Below are positions 1-6,796 of a stretch of DNA of 6,844 bases, piece by piece (positions within the stretch are counted from its first letter, which is position 1; each line of letters opens with the position of its first letter). The DNA is from Lonsdalea britannica (GTDB taxonomy: Bacteria > Pseudomonadota > Gammaproteobacteria > Enterobacterales > Enterobacteriaceae): contig NZ_CAMKXG010000188.1 of the NCBI RefSeq assembly GCF_946477055.1, forward strand, positions 1-6,844. The letters run 5' to 3'. The translations under genes and the position numbers were made by a program. The notes under the pieces were generated by a model, which saw only the letters and a program-made list of their open reading frames with translations, did not search any database and was not told where the DNA came from.

Positions 1-2
1 AT

Positions 3-863
3 AAAATAACCTGGCCATCTCCGGCCAAATTGAATTTGTTTCTCTATATCACCGGGCGTCGGGCTAACGGATATCACGATCTGCAGACGCTGTTTCAGTT
101 TCTGGATTATGGTGACACGTTAACCATCACGCCACGCGCCGGAGAGTCGATTTCGCTGTTGACCGACATGGACGGCGTTCCCGCTGAACAAAATCTCATC
201 GTTCGGGCGGCCACATTGCTGCAAATGTATTGCCGCCAGCACGACCGCCCCTTCTCCGGCGCAGACATCGCTATCGATAAACGGTTGCCAATGGGCGGCG
301 GACTGGGCGGCGGTTCCTCGAACGCAGCCACCGTGCTGGTGGCGCTGAATTATTTATGGGAATGCGGATTGTCGCCCGAAACGCTGGCGGAGCTGGGATT
401 ACGACTCGGCGCCGATGTCCCGGTGTTTATCCACGGTCACGCCGCCTTCGCAGAAGGCATTGGCGAAGCACTAACGTTCGTCGAGCCGGAAGAAAAATGG
501 TATCTGGTCGCCCACCCCGGCATCAGCATTTCGACGCCGGAGATCTTCAACGATCCCGATCTCAAACGAGATTCGCCAGTGCGCACATTGCAGTCATTAT
601 TGGCTTATCCCTTCACCAATGATTGTGAACCTGTAGCAAGAAAACGTTTTCGTGAGGTTGAACAGCTACTTTCATGGCTGTTAGAATACGCCCCGGCGCG
701 CTTGACCGGCACAGGCGCTTGTGTGTTTGCAGAGTTCGACACCGAGTCTGCTGCTCGTCATGTGCTCGACCAAGCCCCGGAAAATTTAAACGGTTTTATT
801 GCTCGCGGTGCTAATGTATCCCCCTTGCAACAAACGCTTTCCGGACTACCCGAGGGTCGCTAA
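3..863 (+). CDS. ispE: 4-diphosphocytidyl-2-C-methyl-D-erythritol kinase, 5'-partial
   Basis: IspE is the cytosolic GHMP-family kinase that phosphorylates CDP-methylerythritol with ATP, the fourth step of the MEP route to isoprenoid precursors. Seen: the frame stays open upstream of the TTG at 30 and encodes [19 protein letters not shown], matching the conserved N-terminus [12 protein letters not shown], so the TTG is internal and the true start lies just outside the window. The codon before position 3 ends in AT and cannot be ATG, so at least one further codon is missing. The glycine-rich ATP loop [14 protein letters not shown] is at visible residues 96-109, followed by the GADVPVF segment carrying the family's catalytic Asp and, near the end, the LTGTGACVF motif. 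The visible 286 residues are about full family length. The last third also carries an operator and promoter for prs. Confidence 0.97.
   Translation, partial: KITWPSPAKLNLFLYITGRRANGYHDLQTLFQFLDYGDTLTITPRAGESISLLTDMDGVPAEQNLIVRAATLLQMYCRQHDRPFSGADIAIDKRLPMGGGLGGGSSNAATVLVALNYLWECGLSPETLAELGLRLGADVPVFIHGHAAFAEGIGEALTFVEPEEKWYLVAHPGISISTPEIFNDPDLKRDSPVRTLQSLLAYPFTNDCEPVARKRFREVEQLLSWLLEYAPARLTGTGACVFAEFDTESAARHVLDQAPENLNGFIARGANVSPLQQTLSGLPEGR
638..653. promoter_or_regulatory. PurR operator inside ispE
   Basis: The 16-mer AAGAAAACGTTTTCGT is a near-palindrome that matches the enterobacterial PurR consensus ACGCAAACGTTTTCGT at 14 of 16 positions. It lies within ispE codons for the conserved ARKRFRE segment, directly upstream of a sigma-70 promoter pointing at prs. 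In E. coli, prs is a known PurR regulon member, and its site lies in the same place in ispE (older name ychB). A bound purine-PurR complex here would repress the prs promoter while leaving ispE read-through transcription as a second source. Confidence 0.8.
658..687 (+). promoter_or_regulatory. Sigma-70 promoter for prs, internal to ispE
   Basis: The -35 box TTGAAC (658-663) and -10 box TAGAAT (682-687) are separated by 18 bases. Transcription would begin near 694, giving prs a leader of about 280 nt. This agrees with the roughly 300-nt leader known for E. coli prs, whose proximal promoter also lies within the upstream coding sequence. The PurR-like site ends four bases before the -35 box. Confidence 0.7.
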
Positions 864-889
864 AAAACCACCGGCATCAGTGGTGTTTT
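862..889 (+). terminator. Terminator-like hairpin after ispE, within the prs leader
   Basis: Starting in the ispE stop codon, an A-tract and ACCAC (867-871) face GTGGT (880-884) and TTTT (886-889), with one A:G mismatch and an 8-base loop. The G/C core is short and the U-run is only four bases, so this is a weak terminator at best. Transcripts from both upstream promoters must pass it to reach prs, so it could be an attenuator or a stabilising 3'-end structure rather than a full stop. Confidence 0.4.
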
Positions 890-891
890 AA

Positions 892-1923
<1,032 letters not shown>

Positions 1924-1945
1924 TCGTTCACGTCAGTGATGTAAG

Positions 1946-1976
1946 AAAATGCCATCGGTTTTCCGATGGCATTTTT
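1946..1976. terminator. Strong bidirectional intrinsic terminator between prs and ychH
   Basis: A perfect 13-bp stem (1946-1958 with 1963-1975) encloses a TTTT loop. It ends in a run of five T on the plus strand and, read from the other side, in four T on the minus strand. The genes on both sides converge, so this one hairpin probably ends both prs and ychH transcripts. Confidence 0.92.
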
Positions 1977-2004
1977 GTTGGTTCAGTACGACGTTGACGA
2001 GCGC

Positions 2005-2277
2005 TTAGGGAAGACGTTCTCTTCGACGGCAGCGTTTATCGAAATGCTTCACCCACCAATAGCGGTCCGACACCGAATCTCTTCCGCCAATACGTGCGCC
2101 GATAAGCCAGACGATCGCACCAGAAAAGATCCCCATCAGATCCAGATAGTAGCCCGATCCCAGCAGGTGCCAGCCCGGTAATTGGCTGATAATGGCATAG
2201 GCGACGCTGGCGACCATCAGTACAAGACCGACGCTCATCAGCAGATTTCCTGTCATTACGGCATGTTTGCGTCTCAT
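2005..2277 (-). CDS. ychH: Small inner-membrane stress-associated protein YchH
   Basis: This is a 90-residue homologue of E. coli YchH (DUF2583), a small inner-membrane protein linked in E. coli to stress tolerance; its biochemical role is not established. Seen: a basic N-terminus (MRRKH), a hydrophobic helix at about residues 11-31, a second at about 45-62, then the conserved basic tail DRYWWVKHFDKRCRRR (71-86). The ATG at 2277 is preferred over the GTG at 2283: the Shine-Dalgarno AGGAGGT lies at 2288-2282 and the GTG falls inside it, while MRRK aligns with the E. coli start MKRK. The gene is convergent with prs and divergent from pth, the same relative orientation as in E. coli, but without dauA beside it. 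Its upstream region shows a TATAAT box and a CRP-like site. Confidence 0.93.
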   Translation of the reverse strand: MRRKHAVMTGNLLMSVGLVLMVASVAYAIISQLPGWHLLGSGYYLDLMGIFSGAIVWLIGARIGGRDSVSDRYWWVKHFDKRCRRRERLP

Positions 2278-2281
2278 ATCC

Positions 2282-2288
2282 ACCTCCT
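2282..2288 (-). promoter_or_regulatory. Strong ribosome binding site of ychH that decides its start
   Basis: On the minus strand AGGAGGT is followed by GGAT and then ATG, giving good spacing to the ATG at 2277. The upstream in-frame GTG (2283-2281) overlaps this sequence and so cannot be served by it. Confidence 0.8.
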
Positions 2289-2343
2289 GAAAAAGGTTTG
2301 ACAGATAACGGGGATATTCTGGCGGTCCCTCTTATTACTCAAA

Positions 2344-2349
2344 ATTATA
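2344..2349 (-). promoter_or_regulatory. ychH promoter -10 box
   Basis: The minus strand carries a perfect TATAAT at 2349-2344, about 67 bases before the ychH start codon. There is no convincing -35 hexamer at 16-18 bases (GCAACG at 2372-2367). This is typical of promoters that depend on an activator bound near -41. The predicted transcription start is about 2337. Confidence 0.65.
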
Positions 2350-2369
2350 GGCGCTGGGCTATTCCCCGT

Positions 2370-2385
2370 TGCGTACGCGATCACA
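2370..2385 (-). promoter_or_regulatory. CRP-like binding site upstream of ychH
   Basis: On the minus strand TGTGA-TCGCGT-ACGCA matches the CRP core TGTGA-N6-TCACA at 8 of 10 core positions: one half perfect, the other 3 of 5. Its centre is about 40.5 bases upstream of the predicted start at 2337, the class II activator position. This fits the absence of a -35 box, and ychH has been reported to respond to cAMP-CRP in E. coli. Confidence 0.55.
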
Positions 2386-2476
2386 GAAAATGAATAAAAA
2401 ATAGTCACCTTGCCGACAATTTATTTTCATTACCCAGACAAATGACGGCTTTGTGTCCCTCACGGCGGCAGTGATA

Positions 2477-2506
2477 TTGGTGATCCCCTTCCCCGGCGTG
2501 TAAACT
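2477..2506 (+). promoter_or_regulatory. Probable pth promoter
   Basis: TTGGTG (2477-2482) and TAAACT (2501-2506) are separated by 18 bases, a fair sigma-70 match. Transcription would begin near 2513, leaving a leader of about 59 nt before the pth GTG. The intergenic stretch 2386-2476 between this and the ychH regulatory site is A/T-rich and shows no other clear gene or signal. Confidence 0.5.
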
Positions 2507-2571
2507 AGCGAGCCTGTTATTTGTCTCTGACTTTAGCGTTACTGGCGTAACGCCCTATCTGGAATAGTATC

Positions 2572-3159
2572 GTGAGCAGTATCAAACTGATTGTGGGGCT
2601 GGCGAATCCGGGAGCTGAATATGCGTCTACCCGCCATAACGCAGGCGCCTGGTATATCGACCGTCTGGCTGAATCCCACCGCCAGCCGCTCAAAGAAGAA
2701 AGCAAGTTTTTCGGTTACACATCGCGCCTGACATTAGCTGGGCATGACGTTCGTTTGCTGGTGCCCACCACCTTTATGAACCTCAGCGGCAAGGCCGTAG
2801 CGGCGATGGCGACATTTTACCGCATTCAGCCTGATGAAATTATGGTCGCACATGACGAGCTGGATCTGTTACCCGGTGTCGCCAAACTCAAGCTGGGTGG
2901 CGGCCACGGCGGTCACAACGGCCTGAAAGACATCATCAGCAAGTTGGGGAATAACCCGAATTTTCACCGACTGCGTATCGGCATCGGCCATCCGGGTGAC
3001 AAAAATAAAGTCGTTGGTTTCGTTCTGGGCAAGCCGCCCGTCAGCGAACAGACCTTGATCGATCAATCTATTGATGAAGCTCTGAGCTGCACCGACATCA
3101 TGATGCGCGAAGGCATGGTCAAAGCGATGAATCGGCTGCATGCCTTCAAGGCATCTTAA
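2572..3159 (+). CDS. pth: Peptidyl-tRNA hydrolase
   Basis: Pth cleaves the ester bond of peptidyl-tRNAs that drop off the ribosome, recycling tRNA in the cytosol; it is essential in E. coli. The 195-aa product starts at GTG 2572 with [10 protein letters not shown], one residue longer than the 194-aa E. coli enzyme. Family active-site residues are all present: Asn12, catalytic His22 in TRHNAGAW, Asn70 in [12 protein letters not shown], Asp95 in HDELDL, and Asn116 in the [12 protein letters not shown] loop (109-120). The upstream ribosome site is weak (TGGA about eight bases before GTG). It probably forms an operon with ychF, as in E. coli, because no strong terminator separates them, although ychF also has its own -10 box. 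Confidence 0.97.
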   Translation: MSSIKLIVGLANPGAEYASTRHNAGAWYIDRLAESHRQPLKEESKFFGYTSRLTLAGHDVRLLVPTTFMNLSGKAVAAMATFYRIQPDEIMVAHDELDLLPGVAKLKLGGGHGGHNGLKDIISKLGNNPNFHRLRIGIGHPGDKNKVVGFVLGKPPVSEQTLIDQSIDEALSCTDIMMREGMVKAMNRLHAFKAS

Positions 3160-3175
3160 GGTTTGACGGGGTCAA

Positions 3176-3205
3176 TCGCATAACGCCCCTGCATTTGTGT
3201 ATAAT
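3176..3205 (+). promoter_or_regulatory. Probable ychF promoter
   Basis: A perfect TATAAT lies at 3200-3205, with only a poor -35 candidate (TCGCAT at 3176-3181, 18-base spacer). A better TTGACG at 3163-3168 is too far away at 31 bases. Transcription would start near 3212, about 70 bases before the ychF ATG. The -10 box sits between the inverted arms ACGCCC (3183-3188) and GGGCGT (3207-3212). Confidence 0.5.
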
Positions 3206-3224
3206 TGGGCGTCATTTTCGTATT

Positions 3225-3251
3225 CAGACGGGCTGTTGCATTAACAGTCTG
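3225..3251 (+). other. Stem-loop in the ychF leader
   Basis: CAGAC (3225-3229) pairs with GTCTG (3247-3251). Inside it TGTT (3234-3237) pairs with AACA (3243-3246), leaving a four-base GGGC bulge on the left arm and a five-base loop. It lies just upstream of the Shine-Dalgarno AAGGTG (3267-3272) without covering it, so a role in mRNA stability is easier to imagine than translational control. No function is known to me. Confidence 0.35.
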
Positions 3252-3280
3252 ATTAACAAGTTATTTAAGGTGATATAAAC

Positions 3281-4372
3281 ATGGGATTCAAATGCGGTAT
3301 TGTTGGGCTGCCTAACGTGGGTAAATCCACCCTCTTCAACGCGTTGACTAAAGCAGGTATTGATGCGGCCAACTTCCCGTTTTGTACCATCGAACCGAAC
3401 ACCGGCGTTGTACCGATGCCGGATCCGCGTCTGGACAAACTGGCCGAGATCGTTAAACCGCAGCGCACCCTGCCTACAACGATGGAGTTCGTGGATATCG
3501 CCGGTCTGGTTAAAGGCGCCTCTAAGGGCGAAGGTTTGGGCAACCAGTTCCTGACCAATATTCGTGAAACTGAGGCGATCGGCCATGTTGTACGTTGTTT
3601 CGAAAACGACAACATCATTCACGTGAACAACAAAGTCGACCCAGCTGACGATATCGACGTCATCAACACCGAACTGGCGTTGTCCGACCTGGACACCTGC
3701 GAACGCGCTATCCACCGCATCCAGAAAAAAGCCAAAGGCGGCGACAAAGACGCTAAAGCTGAGCTGGCTGCACTGGAAAAATGCCTGCCGCAGCTGGAAA
3801 ACGCCGGTATGCTGCGCGCCATTGACCTGAGCGACGAAGAAAAAGCCGCGATCCGTTACCTGAGCTTCCTGACGCTGAAACCCACGATGTACATCGCCAA
3901 CGTCAACGAAGACGGCTTCGAAAATAACCCGTATCTGGATCAGGTGCGTGAGATTGCCGCGAAAGAAGGTTCCGTCGTGGTTGCGGTTTGTGCCGCCGTT
4001 GAAGCGGATATCGCCGAGCTGGATGATGAAGAACGTGACGAGTTCATGGCAGAGCTGGGACTGGAAGAACCGGGTCTGAACCGCGTTATTCGTGCAGGCT
4101 ATGAGCTGTTAAGCCTCCAGACTTACTTCACCGCTGGAGTAAAAGAAGTCCGTGCGTGGACCATCCCTGTCGGCGCGACTGCCCCGCAGGCCGCCGGTAA
4201 AATCCACACCGACTTCGAAAAAGGCTTCATCCGTGCCCAGACCATCGCTTATGAAGACTTCATCACCTACAAAGGTGAGCAAGGCGCTAAAGAAGCTGGC
4301 AAAATGCGTTCAGAAGGTAAAGAGTACATCGTGAAAGACGGCGACATCATGAACTTCTTGTTTAACGTCTAA
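3281..4372 (+). CDS. ychF: Redox-regulated, ribosome-associated ATPase YchF (OLA1 family)
   Basis: YchF is a TRAFAC/Obg-family P-loop NTPase that prefers ATP to GTP and associates with ribosomes. E. coli YchF affects leaderless-mRNA translation and oxidative-stress responses. The 363-aa length matches E. coli. Seen: P-loop GLPNVGKST (9-17), switch II DIAGL (72-76), and NVNE (207-210) where GTPases have NKxD; the non-canonical G4 motif explains the family's ATP preference. A charged helical, coiled-coil-like segment spans about 128-175 and a C-terminal TGS domain about 279-362. The family lacks the usual catalytic Gln after switch II (here Leu76). Start ATG 3281 has AAGGTG eight bases upstream. 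It follows pth by 121 bases and is closed by an intrinsic terminator. Confidence 0.97.
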   Translation: MGFKCGIVGLPNVGKSTLFNALTKAGIDAANFPFCTIEPNTGVVPMPDPRLDKLAEIVKPQRTLPTTMEFVDIAGLVKGASKGEGLGNQFLTNIRETEAIGHVVRCFENDNIIHVNNKVDPADDIDVINTELALSDLDTCERAIHRIQKKAKGGDKDAKAELAALEKCLPQLENAGMLRAIDLSDEEKAAIRYLSFLTLKPTMYIANVNEDGFENNPYLDQVREIAAKEGSVVVAVCAAVEADIAELDDEERDEFMAELGLEEPGLNRVIRAGYELLSLQTYFTAGVKEVRAWTIPVGATAPQAAGKIHTDFEKGFIRAQTIAYEDFITYKGEQGAKEAGKMRSEGKEYIVKDGDIMNFLFNV

Positions 4373-4386
4373 ATCATTTTTGTTGT

Positions 4387-4421
4387 CGCATGGGGTTTCA
4401 GGGAATCTCATGCGAATCGCA
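4387..4421. repeat. Nested inverted repeats downstream of ychF
   Basis: CGCATG (4387-4392) and CATGCG (4409-4414) form a six-base inverted repeat with a 16-base spacer. The right arm runs into a second dyad, TGCGA-A-TCGCA (4411-4421), followed by seven A. Both are seen directly. They lie inside the ychF 3' untranslated region, before the main terminator. They could be RNA structure or a recombination site at the edge of the variable region; I cannot tell which. Confidence 0.35.
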
Positions 4422-4433
4422 AAAAAATCATAG

Positions 4434-4463
4434 AATCCACGCAATTGCGTGGATTTTTCTTTT
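4434..4463 (+). terminator. Intrinsic terminator of the pth-ychF unit
   Basis: AATCCACGC (4434-4442) and GCGTGGATT (4447-4455) form a perfect nine-base-pair stem around an AATT loop, followed by TTTCTTTT. This ends ychF transcription and marks the last core feature before the accessory region. Confidence 0.93.
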
Positions 4464-4707
4464 ATAGCGTCTCAATTTTGGACTGCCCCACCCCTGTAGA
4501 CGATCCTGCCCTGTAACTTTGCCCAAGGCTGGCTCATTTCCCTGAAAATGGATAAATATATTCTAGATAAAAACTTTCCATCCTTCATTTTTGAACATCA
4601 TGCTTTTTTAAAGCGGCTCCACTATCTACATTTGACTCAAAGGTTTTAGTCAAGGTGATCGGAGTTTTGGGTATGGTCGGGTTTAATAATAAGACAAAAC
4701 TTAAAGC
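4464..4707. other. Gene-free A/T-rich junction between ychF and the R-M genes
   Basis: No convincing gene, tRNA or promoter is visible here. Two things stand out. TGGACTGCCCC at 4479-4489, with GTAGAC at 4496-4501, resembles the terminal inverted repeat style of IS3-family (IS2-group) elements, but there is no transposase and no opposite end. TTGACT (4632-4637) and AGTCAA (4648-4653) form an inverted repeat with a 10-base spacer, without a T-run that would make it a terminator for the nuclease gene arriving from the right. I see no clear intrinsic terminator for that gene. Confidence 0.5.
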
Positions 4708-5691
4708 TCAATTTATATACAGAAGACGGATGAGCTCCTCTCGCGAAATCCTGCGACGATGTACCTCATCATGGCAAACGTTACAGAGGGTAATTAAGTT
4801 ATCCAGTGTATTTTCCCCGCCATCTACATGATGTTCTATGTGATGTAACTCGAGGAACGTTCTGGGGTCATTAACTGTTTTACGAGCATGAGACCAGTGG
4901 CAGTGCCTGCATGCATGATGATCACGCTCAAGTACAGCGACACGTACAGGATCGGGGATTTTTCGGTCATGTACCTCAGCCTGCCGATCTTCCTCAAGTA
5001 AATAAGCACCCACTTCAAGCTCTGGTCTTCCTGAATTTTTTGTGGCAATTGGCCAGCCATCTTCGGTACGTAGTTCCCGTGTTCGTCGGGCCCATTCCTT
5101 ACTATCGTTTGCAAGATACCGTAACTCTTCGCCAGTCACGGGACGTCCAACATTATTACGCAGATGAGACAGAATTTTATCTTTCGTGGAGAGCTTGCTT
5201 CGTCTGAGGACATTAGCCTCATTCCAACGCAGAGCGGCTTCCTTATCCTGTTCTGTTGCCATCAGCGCATATACGTCAGTTTTAAGCACGTTCATCTCAC
5301 TGGCATGGAGTTCATCCAATGCCGACTCTCCTTGATCAATCATCTCCTTCAACGTGGTGCCGCTTAATACTGACCAACCAAACTGCACTCGCAGCTCTCT
5401 GATCCTTCTAGCATATTCACTGATACCCGCAACAACCATCAGCTCGTCACCATGAATGATGACGCCGGGGTATTTAAGTAAATAAGCCAGGATTCGATCA
5501 CGGGCTGAATTGCAATTCTCGTCCATCATCAGGGAGCTACCTAAATCCCGCAACAAATGATTAGCGGGAACTAATGCCAAAACCTTTTCCCGTAGGGAGT
5601 CGTCCTTGAGCTTATACTCAAAGTCGATAATCAACGTCAGAAGCTGTTTACGCAGCATTTCCGGTATGCTCGTCTTGGATCTTCTCGCCAT
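4708..5691 (-). CDS. HNH endonuclease with duplicated winged-helix-like module; probable restriction enzyme
   Basis: This is a 327-aa protein with a C-terminal HNH nuclease domain (about 248-312). Seen: Cys261-x2-Cys264 and Cys303-x2-Cys306 for a structural zinc; His283-His284 (ELHHIEHHVDGGEN) with Asn298 and His307, the HNH metal and catalytic set. Upstream are two copies of a roughly 48-residue module (63-110 and 169-217). They share about 19 identical positions, including a G-[DE]-E-L step, an A-R-R-x-R-E-L-R helix and a G-W turn, and read as a DNA-binding winged helix. Its neighbour is a cytosine-5 methyltransferase whose 3' end overlaps it by 44 bases, so it is most likely the cognate restriction enzyme. 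The start ATG 5691 has a weak ribosome site; the ATG at 5658 (residue 12), eight bases before the methyltransferase stop, is an alternative. Specificity is not readable from sequence. Confidence 0.88.
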   Translation of the reverse strand: MARRSKTSIPEMLRKQLLTLIIDFEYKLKDDSLREKVLALVPANHLLRDLGSSLMMDENCNSARDRILAYLLKYPGVIIHGDELMVVAGISEYARRIRELRVQFGWSVLSGTTLKEMIDQGESALDELHASEMNVLKTDVYALMATEQDKEAALRWNEANVLRRSKLSTKDKILSHLRNNVGRPVTGEELRYLANDSKEWARRTRELRTEDGWPIATKNSGRPELEVGAYLLEEDRQAEVHDRKIPDPVRVAVLERDHHACRHCHWSHARKTVNDPRTFLELHHIEHHVDGGENTLDNLITLCNVCHDEVHRRRISREELIRLLYIN

Positions 5692-6778
5692 TTTGAATCA
5701 AACATTCCATTAAATTGAGAACATAAGCTGCAATCTTTTGTGCAAAGACAGGCGGTACTGCGTTACCAATTTGCCTTGCGATCTCGGTTTTTGAACCCAT
5801 AAAAACAAATTCATCTGGGAAACTCATCAGACGCGCAGCTTCACGATGCGTAATTGGACGATGCTGCTCCGGATGGAGATAACGCCCCTTCTCTGGCTTA
5901 AAGAACTCAGTGCGAATGGTGACAGAGGGCCGCTCCCACCATAAACGGCCAAACAAATCCGTGCCACCCGAGGTTTTTTTAATCCAACAGGCAGGTGTAA
6001 TGTCAGGTCTATTTTTTTGCAAATCAAAACGATTTCCCCCAACGGGAACGGCACGGTAGCGTTCCTGCGAAAGTGCAGTTGGATTTCGACCAAAGTGGAG
6101 ATCTAAAGGGGGTGGGAGATCACGCACCTCAGTTCCAACCGGTTCAGGCAAATCACCTATAAAATCTCTGACTGTCAGCCATGCTGGAAGATCCGCACCT
6201 TTATCAGGATTCTGGTGCGACTGTACAGGCGGGAATATTGGGATGTCATCCAACAGAAATCGCTCCTTCTTAATTCCAATAGCGATAGCACGTTTGCGTG
6301 TCTGCGGAGCCCCGTAGTCAGCCGTGTTAAGGACAGATGGATTAAGAAGCAGAAAGCCCATGTTTTCAGCGCGAACACAGATGTCCTCAAATTCATCACT
6401 GGATAAAAGACCTGGAACATTTTCCATCACAAAGAGAGAAGCAGAAGACATCTCGATGATATCCATATACGGTTCCCAGAGCGCACGTCTATGGTCCCCT
6501 TTTCGGTTCTTGTTGAGTAAGCTAAACCCCTGACATGGTGGGCCGCCGATGACGATATCAGCGTCAGGAATGCGGTTTTCAGCAATCCATTCTTCAATGT
6601 TCGCCACAATGCCATGCTCGCCAAAGTTGGCATTATATGTCCGGATAGCAGCCTTATCATTGTCCAAAGCTAGGACACTTTCAAAATGAGCACCCATTTC
6701 CCCTTTTATGAAGCCACAGGATAAACCACCAGCGCCACAAAATAGGTCAATGACTTTTAATTTATTGATTTTACCCAT
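5648..6778 (-). CDS. DNA (cytosine-5-)-methyltransferase, R-M type
   Basis: The 376-aa enzyme transfers a methyl group from S-adenosylmethionine to carbon 5 of cytosine in a specific DNA site. All main C5-methyltransferase motifs are present in order: motif I DLFCGAGG (11-18, SAM binding), motif IV GGPPCQGFS (78-86) with catalytic Cys82, motif VI ENV (119-121), motif VIII QTRKR (159-163), the variable target-recognition region about 180-305, motif IX RPITHREAARLMSFP (307-321) and motif X QIGNAVPP (336-343). It is much shorter than E. coli Dcm (472 aa) and has no vsr repair gene beside it, so it is not the core Dcm. It lies upstream of, and overlaps, the HNH nuclease gene, the order expected if host DNA is to be protected first. 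Its promoter is lost because the genomic sequence stops 18 bases before the start codon. Confidence 0.95.
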   Translation of the reverse strand: MGKINKLKVIDLFCGAGGLSCGFIKGEMGAHFESVLALDNDKAAIRTYNANFGEHGIVANIEEWIAENRIPDADIVIGGPPCQGFSLLNKNRKGDHRRALWEPYMDIIEMSSASLFVMENVPGLLSSDEFEDICVRAENMGFLLLNPSVLNTADYGAPQTRKRAIAIGIKKERFLLDDIPIFPPVQSHQNPDKGADLPAWLTVRDFIGDLPEPVGTEVRDLPPPLDLHFGRNPTALSQERYRAVPVGGNRFDLQKNRPDITPACWIKKTSGGTDLFGRLWWERPSVTIRTEFFKPEKGRYLHPEQHRPITHREAARLMSFPDEFVFMGSKTEIARQIGNAVPPVFAQKIAAYVLNLMECLIQNGEKIQDEHTGNAA

Positions 6779-6788
6779 TAAAATACTG

Positions 6789-6792
6789 TCCT
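6789..6792 (-). promoter_or_regulatory. Possible ribosome binding site of the methyltransferase
   Basis: On the minus strand AGGA lies 10 bases before the ATG at 6778. The match is short and the spacing slightly long, so translation may be modest. Only 18 genomic bases (6779-6796) precede the start codon, so nothing can be said about its promoter or an operator. Confidence 0.4.
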
Positions 6793-6796
6793 AGTT

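Noticed and set aside
30..32. TTG as the start of ispE
   Set aside because: The frame is open to the window edge and encodes the conserved WPSPAK segment before this codon, so the gene is simply cut at the window start.
2281..2283. GTG as the start of ychH (92 aa form)
   Set aside because: It lies inside the AGGAGGT ribosome site. The ATG at 2277 has correct spacing and matches the E. coli start.
2390..2440. Inverted repeat of AATGAATAAA and TTTATTTTCATT between ychH and pth
   Set aside because: The arms pair imperfectly and consist of low-complexity A/T sequence, which occurs easily by chance.
2451..2465. Second CRP site upstream of pth (TGTGTCCCTCAC)
   Set aside because: The two half-site-like pieces are three bases too close for a CRP dimer.
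3224..3715. Minus-strand open frame of 163 codons opposite the start of ychF
   Set aside because: It is antisense to the invariant P-loop region of ychF and resembles no known protein, so it is a coding shadow.
5648..6778. Core dcm gene of the Dcm-Vsr system
   Set aside because: The protein is about 100 residues shorter than E. coli Dcm, there is no vsr, and the partner is an HNH nuclease.
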